DNA from: an uncultured Eggerthella sp.
GTDB lineage: Bacteria; Actinomycetota; Coriobacteriia; Coriobacteriales; Eggerthellaceae
Length of the DNA stretch: 64,000 nucleotides
Direction of reading: 5' to 3'
NCBI GenBank assembly: GCA_937998355.1
Contig: CALLDI010000001.1
Span: 1 to 64,000, forward strand
The first letter of the stretch is position 1, and each line of letters opens with the position of its first letter. Positions 1 to 7,561 of this stretch are shown here, piece by piece. A program made the position numbers and the translations under genes. The notes beneath the pieces were generated by a model. The model was not told the origin of the DNA and did not search any database. It saw only the letters and a program-made list of their open reading frames with translations.

Positions 1-240
1 AAGAACAAATGGTACTACCTCGATCCCGAGACCGCCATCATGAAGACTGGATGGGTGACGGTTGATGGTAAGAAGTACATCCTCAACACCTCCGGTGCTA
101 TGCGCACGGGTGGTTGGTTCAAAGAGAACAACGATTGGTACTGGATCACCAGCTCTGGTGCAGCGAAGACCGGCTGGGTGAAGGTGAAGAACAAATGGTA
201 CTACCTCGATCCCGAGACCGCCATCATGAAGACTGGATGG
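1..240 (+). repeat. 186-bp tandem duplication inside the repeat region
   Basis: Bases 1-54 are identical to bases 187-240, one period of 186 bp (62 codons, three wall-binding repeats). The identity is at nucleotide level, including synonymous positions, which points to recent duplication or conversion. The array probably continues to the left of the window. Confidence 0.85.
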
Positions 241-1020
241 GCTCACGACGGAAAGGACTGGTACTACCTCAACGCACCGAATGGCGATATGAGAACTGGC
301 TGGTTCAAGCAGGGAAGCACCTGGTATTACCTCAAGGGTTCGGGAGCCATGGCGACGGGATGGACGACCGTTGGTGGTAAGAAGTATTATTTGGACGAGA
401 ATGGCAAGATGCTCACTGGCCAACAGGTGATCGACGGGCAGCGCTGCTTCTTCGAATCGTCGGGCGCATTCGTTGGAAACGGTACGCCCATCATGGGGGT
501 TTCGCAGGTGAACGCAGCGAAGATGACCACTGCGCTCACGACCCAATTGGTCTCGATGGGAAAGTCCTATCCGGCTGCTTTGGCTGCGGGCGGTGCTCCT
601 GATCCGGCTGCATTCTGCAAGATCATCGAGGAAGAGGCGAAGGCTGAAGGGGTGCGCGCTGAAGTGGTGTGGGCCCAGATCATGTGGGAGACCGGCTGGC
701 TTCAGATGGGCAACGATGTCCAAATCTCTCAATTCAACTTCGCAGGTCTTGGTGCGACTGGCAATGGCGTCGCAGGCGCATCTTTCCCCGACGTTCGTAC
801 GGGCATTCGAGCCCAGATCCAGCATTTGAAGTGCTATGCATCCACCGATGCTTTGAACAATGCGAACGTCGATCCACGTTGGTCGAATTATCTGCGTGGT
901 AAAGCGAAACTGGTCGAGTGGTTGGGCATTCCTGAAAACCCGAACAACACTGGATGGGCCGCAAGCAAAGAATATGGCTACAATCTGCGGAAACTAATGG
1001 AGAATAAGCTGGGTGTATAG
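1..1020 (+). CDS. Choline-binding-type repeat N-acetylglucosaminidase, 5' end cut by the window
   Basis: The reading frame is open from base 1, so the N-terminus and signal peptide lie outside the window; 339 residues are visible. Residues 1 to about 150 are W/YY cell-wall-binding repeats of about 20 residues (GW..v...WYYL...G.M.TG). From about residue 160 to the end the protein matches the glucosaminidase fold (PF01832 family, LytB/Auto type), with a putative catalytic Glu near visible residue 230 in the motif AQIMWETGWL, followed by the QFNFAGLG segment typical of this family. It should be secreted, held on the wall by the repeats, and cleave the glycan strand of peptidoglycan, probably in daughter-cell separation or turnover. 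It sits beside four other repeat proteins and upstream of phosphocholine genes, which supports choline as the ligand; that link is inference. Confidence 0.9.
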   Translation, partial: KNKWYYLDPETAIMKTGWVTVDGKKYILNTSGAMRTGGWFKENNDWYWITSSGAAKTGWVKVKNKWYYLDPETAIMKTGWAHDGKDWYYLNAPNGDMRTGWFKQGSTWYYLKGSGAMATGWTTVGGKKYYLDENGKMLTGQQVIDGQRCFFESSGAFVGNGTPIMGVSQVNAAKMTTALTTQLVSMGKSYPAALAAGGAPDPAAFCKIIEEEAKAEGVRAEVVWAQIMWETGWLQMGNDVQISQFNFAGLGATGNGVAGASFPDVRTGIRAQIQHLKCYASTDALNNANVDPRWSNYLRGKAKLVEWLGIPENPNNTGWAASKEYGYNLRKLMENKLGV

Positions 1021-1094
1021 CCCATCGATGTATTACAATTGGTATCTCAATGGTTCGTATGAGCTCGTTCATTGAAAGGGGCAGTGGTTCACTT

Positions 1095-3011
1095 ATGATG
1101 AAAAACGTCGAGGTCGGACAATGTTCGCTCAAGCGATATGCGTTCTATGCATTCCTCGCTTCTCTTATCGCGGCATTTTGTTTGATGGGATCGACTCATC
1201 TTGCCTATGCAGATACAGCAGAAGGCGCAGAACCTGCTGCTCCCACTACTTCCACTCCTTCTGATACGAGCGGCGATACGGGCGATCCCGGCTCATCGGA
1301 TGATGCGAATTCGAGCGTTGGGGACGACTCCAATGGATCGGAGGGAGGATCCCAAGCTGGAACGACCACGGGTGGCTCCCAAACGAATGTTGATGATGGG
1401 CAGGGTGCGACCAAGCCAGGGAATGGAGCTCAGGGAGCAGTAACCTCCAAGCCGAGCGCGGGTCAGGACCAAACAACGAACACGTCGACATCGGTCAAGC
1501 AGAAGCCGGAGAAGAAGCCTACGAAAGCTGGTTGGCTTCAGGATACCGACGGAACATGGTATTACTACACGAATCCGAATGCGAAGCCCGCTACAGGCTG
1601 GGTGAAGTCTGGCAGCAAATGGTATTGGCTGCAGGCTGACAAGAACGGTGCCATGGCGACCAGCCAGTGGATCACCGATAAGGGAAAACGCTATTACGTG
1701 AACGCGTCTGGCGTCATGCTCACCAAGTGGTTCAAGATCGGTAACGATTGGTACTATGCGAACAAGTCCGGTGTCGTGCAGACGAGCGGCTGGGTGAAGT
1801 CCGGTAGCAAATGGTATTGGTTGCAGGCCGATCAACAGGGCAAGATGGCTGCTGGTACGTGGATCACCGATAAGGGCAAACGCTATTACCTCAATAACTC
1901 GGGCGCGATGGCGACGAAGTGGTTCAAGGTCGGTTCCGATTGGTATTACGCTAACAAGTCTGGCGTTCAGCAGACGAGCGGTTGGGTGAAGTCCGGCAGC
2001 AAGTGGTATTGGCTGCAGGGCGATCAACAGGGAAAGATGGCTGTCGATCAATGGATCACCGATAAGGGCAAGCGTTATTACCTCACGAATAAAGGACCAG
2101 GCCAGATGGCTACTAAGTGGTTCAAGATCGGCAACGATTGGTATTACGCGAACAAGTCTGGCGCTCAGCAGACGAGTGGCTGGGTGAAGTCTGGCAGCAA
2201 GTGGTATTGGCTGCAAGGTGACAAGCAAGGCGTCATGTTCGCTCATGGCACGAAGACCATCAACAAGGCTCAGTATGCATTCGACAGCAATGGTGCGATG
2301 CGTGCTAACTGTCAGGTCGACCTAGGCGACGGAGTCGCTCGATATGCAGCAAGCTCTGGTGCGCTCGCTCGTATCGGTGAATACAAGGACGGCGACGTCG
2401 TTCTGACCAACACGTCTGGTCAAATACTAACGGGCTGGCAAAAGCTGGCTGGCATGTGGTTCTATGGCGAAGCGGGCACGGGAATCGCTCAGACTGGTTG
2501 GTTGAAGCTTGGCAAGACGTGGTATTACCTCGATAGCAATGGGGCGATGGTAACTGGCACGCGCAACATCGACGGCAAGACCCATCTTTTCACGAACTCC
2601 GGCAAGTGGCTTGGAACCGATGCTATGGCTGCGAAAGCTCAGGGCTACGCATCGGGTACCAATTGGTTGATCCTGGTCGATCGTAGCGCTCATCGCGTAG
2701 GCATCTTCAATGGGTCGAAGGGCAACTGGAATCGTTCGCAGACCTTCTTGTGCGTGACCGGTGCTCCTGGTTCGCAAACCATCACGGGCGTGTATCGTAC
2801 GACGGGCGGCAAGCGCATGAATCTGAGCACTGATAGTCGTGCGCGTTGGTGCACCCAGATCCATGGGGGCTATTTCTTCCACACCATCCTCGCATCTGAA
2901 AGCGAGCTCGGTCACAGTCTTTCGCATGGATGCATTCGATTGGCGGTGCCGAATGCGCAATGGATCTATAACCATATCGGCGCAGGAACCACGGTAGTCA
3001 TCTACAACTAG
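1095..3011 (+). CDS. Choline-binding-type repeat L,D-transpeptidase (YkuD domain)
   Basis: Secreted wall enzyme of about 638 residues. I chose the ATG at 1095 because AAGGGG lies 13 bases upstream; an in-frame ATG at 1050 has no ribosome site. Residues 1-39 are a signal peptide with a hydrophobic core and cleavage after AYA. Residues 40 to about 140 are a disordered Ser/Thr/Gly/Lys-rich linker. Wall-binding repeats fill about 145-510, including four copies of a 64-66-residue super-repeat. The last about 115 residues are an L,D-transpeptidase domain with the signature HG at residue 579 region and SHGCIRL near the C-terminus (catalytic Cys about 613). The family makes 3-3 peptidoglycan cross-links or attaches proteins to the stem peptide. 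The catalytic domain is C-terminal to the repeats, as in the preceding glucosaminidase. A hairpin terminator follows at 3037. Confidence 0.92.
   Translation: MMKNVEVGQCSLKRYAFYAFLASLIAAFCLMGSTHLAYADTAEGAEPAAPTTSTPSDTSGDTGDPGSSDDANSSVGDDSNGSEGGSQAGTTTGGSQTNVDDGQGATKPGNGAQGAVTSKPSAGQDQTTNTSTSVKQKPEKKPTKAGWLQDTDGTWYYYTNPNAKPATGWVKSGSKWYWLQADKNGAMATSQWITDKGKRYYVNASGVMLTKWFKIGNDWYYANKSGVVQTSGWVKSGSKWYWLQADQQGKMAAGTWITDKGKRYYLNNSGAMATKWFKVGSDWYYANKSGVQQTSGWVKSGSKWYWLQGDQQGKMAVDQWITDKGKRYYLTNKGPGQMATKWFKIGNDWYYANKSGAQQTSGWVKSGSKWYWLQGDKQGVMFAHGTKTINKAQYAFDSNGAMRANCQVDLGDGVARYAASSGALARIGEYKDGDVVLTNTSGQILTGWQKLAGMWFYGEAGTGIAQTGWLKLGKTWYYLDSNGAMVTGTRNIDGKTHLFTNSGKWLGTDAMAAKAQGYASGTNWLILVDRSAHRVGIFNGSKGNWNRSQTFLCVTGAPGSQTITGVYRTTGGKRMNLSTDSRARWCTQIHGGYFFHTILASESELGHSLSHGCIRLAVPNAQWIYNHIGAGTTVVIYN
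1596..2240 (+). repeat. Four tandem super-repeats of 192-198 bp
   Basis: Units start at 1596, 1788, 1980 and 2178, each opening with codons for GWVKSGSKWYWLQ and containing WITDKGKRYY and DWYYANKSG. Periods are 192, 192 and 198 bp. The third unit carries a short insertion (TNKGPGQ). The last unit is partial. Confidence 0.9.
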
Positions 3012-3036
3012 CTCTCGTTGCGAAGAGTACATTTCA

Positions 3037-3072
3037 AAAGCCCTGGTGAGCGTTGTCTCGTCAGGGCTTTTT
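3037..3072 (+). terminator. Rho-independent terminator after the L,D-transpeptidase gene
   Basis: Stem AAAAGCCCTG (3037-3046) pairs with CAGGGCTTTT (3062-3071), loop of 15 bases, followed by T residues. It lies 26 bases after the stop codon. Confidence 0.85.
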
Positions 3073-3183
3073 CGTGCGCGTAGATAAATCGTGAGCGCGC
3101 CTTCGCAACGCTTGTTTTAGCGTTGCGAGGTCGGTAAGCTGAAGATGATAGACAAAGCTTCTCGAAAGGAAAGAGGTGATAGG

Positions 3184-4938
3184 ATGCATAGTTCATCCAA
3201 AGATGGAGCGACCTTCGAACAGGGTGGCATCGCACGGCGCTTGCTGGTCATGCTCGTTACCGCGCTGATCGCGCTGTGCTGCTCGGCTTTCGTATCCGCG
3301 CAAGCATATGCGGCTACCGAAGGGGAGAGCGCAGGCGCAGGAACCACGACAGAAGGTGTATCGGGGGATGCAGGTGACGCATCTGATGATGCTGGTAGCG
3401 ACGCTTCAGATGACGCCACGACGGGCGGAGATTCCGCGTCTGGCGATGGCTCTGATGACACGACCACGGGCGGTAGTGATGATGCGACCACCGTTGCCAA
3501 AGATGGCAAATGGGTCAAAGACTCCAAAGGCTGGTGGTATCGCTATACCGATGGCACCTGGCCAGCAAATGCTTCGATCGAAGTGAAGGGCAAGACCTAC
3601 CATTTCAACAAAGATGGCTATATGATCACTGGCTGGGTCCAGGATGGCGACGATTGGTACTACTGCAATGCTTCTGGTGCTCAGGTGACGGGTTGGCAGA
3701 AGGTGAAGAACAAGTGGTATTACTTGAATCCCGCTGATGGCAAGATGGCCACTGGCTGGGCCACTGTCAAAGATGTTGAGTATTATCTCGACGAGAAGAA
3801 CGGCGACATGAAGACCGGTTGGGTAAAGGTCGGCGATGATTGGTTCTATTTCAAGTCTTCGGGTGCTCTTAGCGCTGGTTGGCAGAAGGTCAAGAGCAAG
3901 TGGTATTACCTGAATCCAACCGATGGCAAGATGGCTACTGGTTGGGTCACCGTCAAAGACATCAAGTACTATCTCGACGAGAAGAATGGCGACATGAAGA
4001 CCGGTTGGATCAAGGACGACAGCAAGTGGTATTACGCTGACAAGTCTGGTGCGATCCAGACTGGCTGGGAATTGGTGAAGAACAAGTGGTATCTGCTTTC
4101 CGCTGATGATGGTGTGATGCTCACGGGCATGCAAACCGTTGGTGGCAAGAACTACTATCTCGACACCAAGAATGGCGACATGAAGACCGGTTGGGTCAAA
4201 GTGGGTTCCGATTGGTATTACATGAACAAATCGGGCGCCATGCAGACTGGTTGGGAAAAGCTGAAGGGTATCTGGTATTACCTCAGCCCCCAGGACGGCA
4301 AGATGCTGACCGGCTTCTATGACGTGAAGGGCAAAACGTACTATTCCGATAAGTCGGGCGCTATGAAGACCGGCTGGGTCCAAGACCCTGCGAACACTTG
4401 GTTCTACATGGACAAATCTGGCGCGATGGAGAAGAACGCTTGGGTCCAGAGCAAAGGTGTTTGGTACTGGATGGGCCAAGACGGCAAGATGGTGACCGAC
4501 TCCTGGATCGTCGATGATGGTAAGGACTATTATCTCGATGAAGATGGCAAGTGGGTGAAGGATGCGAAGAAGCCCGCTGCTACTCCTGACGAGAATAAGC
4601 CTTCCACGGGCGATAAGCCCTCAACGGGTGACAACACTGGCGACCAGGGAACCACTGGTGGCGATAATGCAGGCGATAGCGGTACGACCGAAGGTGGCGA
4701 CTCTGGCTCCACTGAAGGTGGCGACGCAGGCAATACGGGCTCTGGCGACAGTGGTACGACCGAAGGCGATAACTCCGGTACGACTGGTGGTGACAACTCT
4801 GGCTCTACCGAGGGTGGCGATACCACCGGCGGCTCCACTGAAGGTGGCGACGATGGCGGTAGCGAATCCGAAGGCGGCAGCGAATCTGGCGGAGATACCA
4901 GCGAAGGTGGCTCCGAGAATGGCGATGTGACCGCATAA
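3184..4938 (+). CDS. Secreted choline-binding-type repeat protein with acidic Gly/Ser/Thr tail
   Basis: About 584 residues. The ATG at 3184 has the strong site GAGGTG five bases upstream; an earlier in-frame ATG at 3145 lacks one. Residues 1-43 form a signal peptide ending in AQAYA. Residues 44-105 are an acidic low-complexity linker. Residues about 107-470 are W/YY wall-binding repeats arranged with a 62-residue (186-bp) higher-order period. The final about 115 residues are almost only Gly, Ser, Thr, Asp and Glu in TEGGD/STGD units. No catalytic domain and no LPxTG sorting signal are visible. It is probably a surface spacer or adhesin held by the repeats. The tail may be flexible and exposed. 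The position between catalytic repeat proteins suggests the same wall ligand. Confidence 0.88.
   Translation: MHSSSKDGATFEQGGIARRLLVMLVTALIALCCSAFVSAQAYAATEGESAGAGTTTEGVSGDAGDASDDAGSDASDDATTGGDSASGDGSDDTTTGGSDDATTVAKDGKWVKDSKGWWYRYTDGTWPANASIEVKGKTYHFNKDGYMITGWVQDGDDWYYCNASGAQVTGWQKVKNKWYYLNPADGKMATGWATVKDVEYYLDEKNGDMKTGWVKVGDDWFYFKSSGALSAGWQKVKSKWYYLNPTDGKMATGWVTVKDIKYYLDEKNGDMKTGWIKDDSKWYYADKSGAIQTGWELVKNKWYLLSADDGVMLTGMQTVGGKNYYLDTKNGDMKTGWVKVGSDWYYMNKSGAMQTGWEKLKGIWYYLSPQDGKMLTGFYDVKGKTYYSDKSGAMKTGWVQDPANTWFYMDKSGAMEKNAWVQSKGVWYWMGQDGKMVTDSWIVDDGKDYYLDEDGKWVKDAKKPAATPDENKPSTGDKPSTGDNTGDQGTTGGDNAGDSGTTEGGDSGSTEGGDAGNTGSGDSGTTEGDNSGTTGGDNSGSTEGGDTTGGSTEGGDDGGSESEGGSESGGDTSEGGSENGDVTA
3691..4250 (+). 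repeat. 186-bp higher-order repeats in the wall-binding region
   Basis: Units beginning GWQKVK at 3691, GWQKVK at 3877 and GWELVK at 4063 share the order WYYL, DGKMATG, YYLDEKNGDMKTG, WYY. The spacing is 186 bases each, equal to three 20-21-residue repeats. Confidence 0.8.
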
Positions 4939-4964
4939 GCTTCTATCACAGTCTCAATGTTCGA

Positions 4965-4995
4965 AAGGCCCCGGATCCGTATGGACCGGGGCCTT
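4965..4995. terminator. Terminator hairpin between convergent genes
   Basis: AAGGCCCCGG (4965-4974) pairs perfectly with CCGGGGCCTT (4986-4995) over an 11-base loop. It lies between the plus gene ending at 4938 and the minus gene ending at 5031 and could serve both. The T-tract is poor on each side. Confidence 0.7.
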
Positions 4996-5030
4996 CGTCA
5001 TAGGTTAGATGTATGGGGGACGAGGAGCGT

Positions 5031-7394
5031 TTAGCGACGTTTCCCCTTGACCCACTTACCATTGCTGTCCACGAAGTAGAGATGATTCGAATCAGTTCCG
5101 ACCCAGGCGTTCGTTGCCATCACGCCATTCGAGTCGACCCAGTACTTGCCTGAGATCCACTTGCTCTTCTGCATGGCGCCTGATCCGCTCAAGTAATACC
5201 ACTTGTTCGCATCTTTGATCCAGCCAGTTTTCATCGCGCCCGAGGAATTCAGGTAATACCAGGTGTTCGAGACCTTTTGCCAGCCTGTCTTCATCTTGCC
5301 ATCGGAAGATAGCAGATACCACTTGCCAGAGACCTTCTGCCAGCCCGTCTTCATAGCGCCCGAACTCGCAAGGTAGTACCAGTCGTTTCCTTGTTTCAGC
5401 CAGCCAGTCTTCATCACGCCTGACCCTGCGAGATAGTACCGAGTGTTCGAAATGGTCTTCCAGCCGGTCGCCATCTTGCCATCAGCGGGATTCAAGTAAT
5501 ACCACTTGCCCGATACCTTCTGCCAACCGGTCTTCATAGCGCCATCGGTGCCGAGCCAATACCAAGAGCTTCCTGACTTGTACCACTTGGAGCTCATGTA
5601 GCCTTTGGAGTCGAAGTGATAGCGCTTACCCTTGATGGTCACCCATTCGTTCGCAGGATAGGATTTCTTCTGAGCCGTCTTCGACTTGGAGTCGTACGAG
5701 AACCACCACTTGCCACCAGATTTCTTCCAAGACCCTGTCACAGCGGGTGTCTGAGTGGGTTTTTGGGTGACGGTGGTGGAGTTGGACTGATCGTTGCCGT
5801 TCGTCGCGCCCGATTGATTTCCGCCGGTGGTCGATCCATTCGAATTGCCGGTATTCCCTGTATTAGTGCCGGTGTTGCTTCCCGTGTTACCAGAACCTCC
5901 TGAAGAGATCGAGTTGTCGGTCACCTTCACCTTGATCGACTTGCTCCAGTCGCCTCGCTTCGCGGTGACCGTGCATTCACCTGTCGACCGAACGAGCAGA
6001 TCGCAGTGCGTATCGTAGCTGAAGCCGGCATCGTGGCCATACTTGACCTCGATCACGTTCGGGTCGGAGGAAGTCCAGCTGGTCGGGTATTCATTGGAGT
6101 CGACCGTAGCGTAGTAGTTCACCCCATCGAAATACTGTGCCGAGTTGGATTGGGGCAGGCCAGTGTATGCACAAGCGATGAACAGGGCGGTCGAACTTTG
6201 CGAGAGAGGAAGAGAGAGCGTATCGCCCACGAGCGCTCCAGTGTAGTTGTTCTTGATCGTGATCGAATCAGCGGGGAAGAGGTTGAAGAACGTCACGTTG
6301 TAGGTGTAGGACTTGTTCTTCGCTGTGGAGGACACTTTCACGGTGTATGCGTCCTGATCGTAGAGGCGATCGAGCCAAGCGTGCCCATCGGTGTAGGGAA
6401 TGAAGGCGAGCGTGTTGTTTCCGCCAAATGACGCATATGGCGAGGTGGATACGTGGAAGTATCCATCGCTGTTCGGGTTGTTCTCGATAGTGGGATCGGT
6501 GAAATGCCAGGTCTTGCCATCGGTGGTGCGCACGAGTTCGACCGAAAGGGTCGAGTCATTCGTATCGATCCAGGACGCAGAGAAGCTCCAGGCATCATCG
6601 CGTGCGAAGATGCAGGTCGGAGTATTGTTCGCCGGCCACATGATCGCTTCGTATTGAGGCGCGGAGGTGTTGGACCTGTCCATGCTGTACATGCAGCTAT
6701 AATAGGACACATATCCGAAGCCGGTCTTGCCCATCATGGGATTCAGGCACCATTGACGATGCCCGAGGGATGCGAGGTTGGACATATCGCTGTCGGACAT
6801 GTACGCGATGATCGAGCTTGCTGGGCGGCTGTAAAGCCCTGATGCGATATTGCTGTTCGAAGTACCCTCGTATCCAAGATCGAACAGGGACTGATCCAGA
6901 CCCTCAGGTTGAGTAGGATAATGCGAGAGCGTCTTGTTCAACGCCATGACGAGCGAGCCCGTTTGGCATTTCTGGTCGTAATCGGAGTCGATCGTCACGT
7001 TGCTCTGAATGCCAGCGATATACCGGATCCAGTTGAGCGTGTTCAGCGCATTGTTCGTGGTCGCCGAATCAAGTGCGCCTGCACTATAGGGAGTCGAAAG
7101 GTTGGGCTCTTGGGCGAAAACAGGATCGCTATTGACGGCCACTTTGTTGTTCAAGAGGAAATCTCTTATCTGGGCCTGCGTAGGCGTGCTGACCTTCGTA
7201 GTGGCGGCGGTGGTGATGTTCGCGCCAACTTTCGCATTCTCGGAAAGGACGAGCGCTTCACCAAGCTCGACGTTGTCGTTCGTGATCTTGGTGGCGCTGT
7301 TGTCTTCTGCCCAAGCGAACGTGGCCATCGCAAGGAGCAAGATGAACGCGATGAAGGCTGCAAGAAGAGTCGTTCTTCTGTTGACGTTAGTCAT
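5031..7394 (-). CDS. CAP-domain protein with Ig-like region and choline-binding-type repeats (paralogue 1)
   Basis: 787 residues. ATG at 7394 with GAGGGG about six bases upstream. Residues 1-29 are a signal peptide (cleavage after FAWA). Residues about 105-260 look like a CAP/SCP domain: ALNTLNWIRYIAGI, then LSHYP and LGHRQWCLNP...GFGYV, which fit the conserved His-containing blocks of that family. Residues about 370-490 resemble a bacterial Ig-like module (WTSSDPNVIEV...GECTVTAKRG). A Ser/Asn/Gly/Thr linker precedes about 230 residues of C-terminal W/YY repeats. Bacterial CAP proteins are secreted with poorly known activities. The order, catalytic-like domain first and repeats last, is opposite to the two plus-strand enzymes at 1-3011. 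It shares about 210 bp of nearly identical DNA with the next gene. Confidence 0.88.
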   Translation of the reverse strand: MTNVNRRTTLLAAFIAFILLLAMATFAWAEDNSATKITNDNVELGEALVLSENAKVGANITTAATTKVSTPTQAQIRDFLLNNKVAVNSDPVFAQEPNLSTPYSAGALDSATTNNALNTLNWIRYIAGIQSNVTIDSDYDQKCQTGSLVMALNKTLSHYPTQPEGLDQSLFDLGYEGTSNSNIASGLYSRPASSIIAYMSDSDMSNLASLGHRQWCLNPMMGKTGFGYVSYYSCMYSMDRSNTSAPQYEAIMWPANNTPTCIFARDDAWSFSASWIDTNDSTLSVELVRTTDGKTWHFTDPTIENNPNSDGYFHVSTSPYASFGGNNTLAFIPYTDGHAWLDRLYDQDAYTVKVSSTAKNKSYTYNVTFFNLFPADSITIKNNYTGALVGDTLSLPLSQSSTALFIACAYTGLPQSNSAQYFDGVNYYATVDSNEYPTSWTSSDPNVIEVKYGHDAGFSYDTHCDLLVRSTGECTVTAKRGDWSKSIKVKVTDNSISSGGSGNTGSNTGTNTGNTGNSNGSTTGGNQSGATNGNDQSNSTTVTQKPTQTPAVTGSWKKSGGKWWFSYDSKSKTAQKKSYPANEWVTIKGKRYHFDSKGYMSSKWYKSGSSWYWLGTDGAMKTGWQKVSGKWYYLNPADGKMATGWKTISNTRYYLAGSGVMKTGWLKQGNDWYYLASSGAMKTGWQKVSGKWYLLSSDGKMKTGWQKVSNTWYYLNSSGAMKTGWIKDANKWYYLSGSGAMQKSKWISGKYWVDSNGVMATNAWVGTDSNHLYFVDSNGKWVKGKRR
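5505..5714 (-). repeat. Near-identical segment shared with 8042-8251
   Basis: This segment encodes the linker-proximal wall repeats (WFSYDSKSKTAQKKSY to SGKWY). It matches 8042-8251 with only a handful of base differences, most of them at third codon positions, while flanking repeats differ much more. That pattern fits recent duplication or gene conversion between the two CAP paralogues. Confidence 0.85.
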
Positions 7395-7497
7395 ATGAAC
7401 CCCTCTCGTCGGAATGTACAGAGCGGTTCAAGTCTATCATGGGGCTTCGGAATAGTGCTCTCTTGACTTTCGGGAGGATGCCTCTCGAGCGAAAACG

Positions 7498-7531
7498 AAG
7501 AAGGAGCAACGGGTGCTCGCTGCTCCTTCTT
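7498..7531 (-). terminator. Terminator of the downstream CAP paralogue (minus strand)
   Basis: AAGAAGGAGCA (7498-7508) and TGCTCCTTCTT (7521-7531) form an 11-bp stem with a 12-base loop. Read on the minus strand it is followed by CGTTTTC. It lies 31 bases beyond the stop of the gene ending at 7562. Confidence 0.8.
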
Positions 7532-7561
7532 GTTGTTCATCGAGATGTGTCACTCGAAGTT

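Noticed and set aside
1596..2240. Regular repeats resembling a CRISPR array
   Set aside because: The repeats are in frame, about 190 bp long and encode wall-binding modules.
4530..4949. Pro/Ser-rich minus-strand frame in the acidic tail region
   Set aside because: It is the complement of GG(D/T)-type low-complexity codons of the repeat protein.
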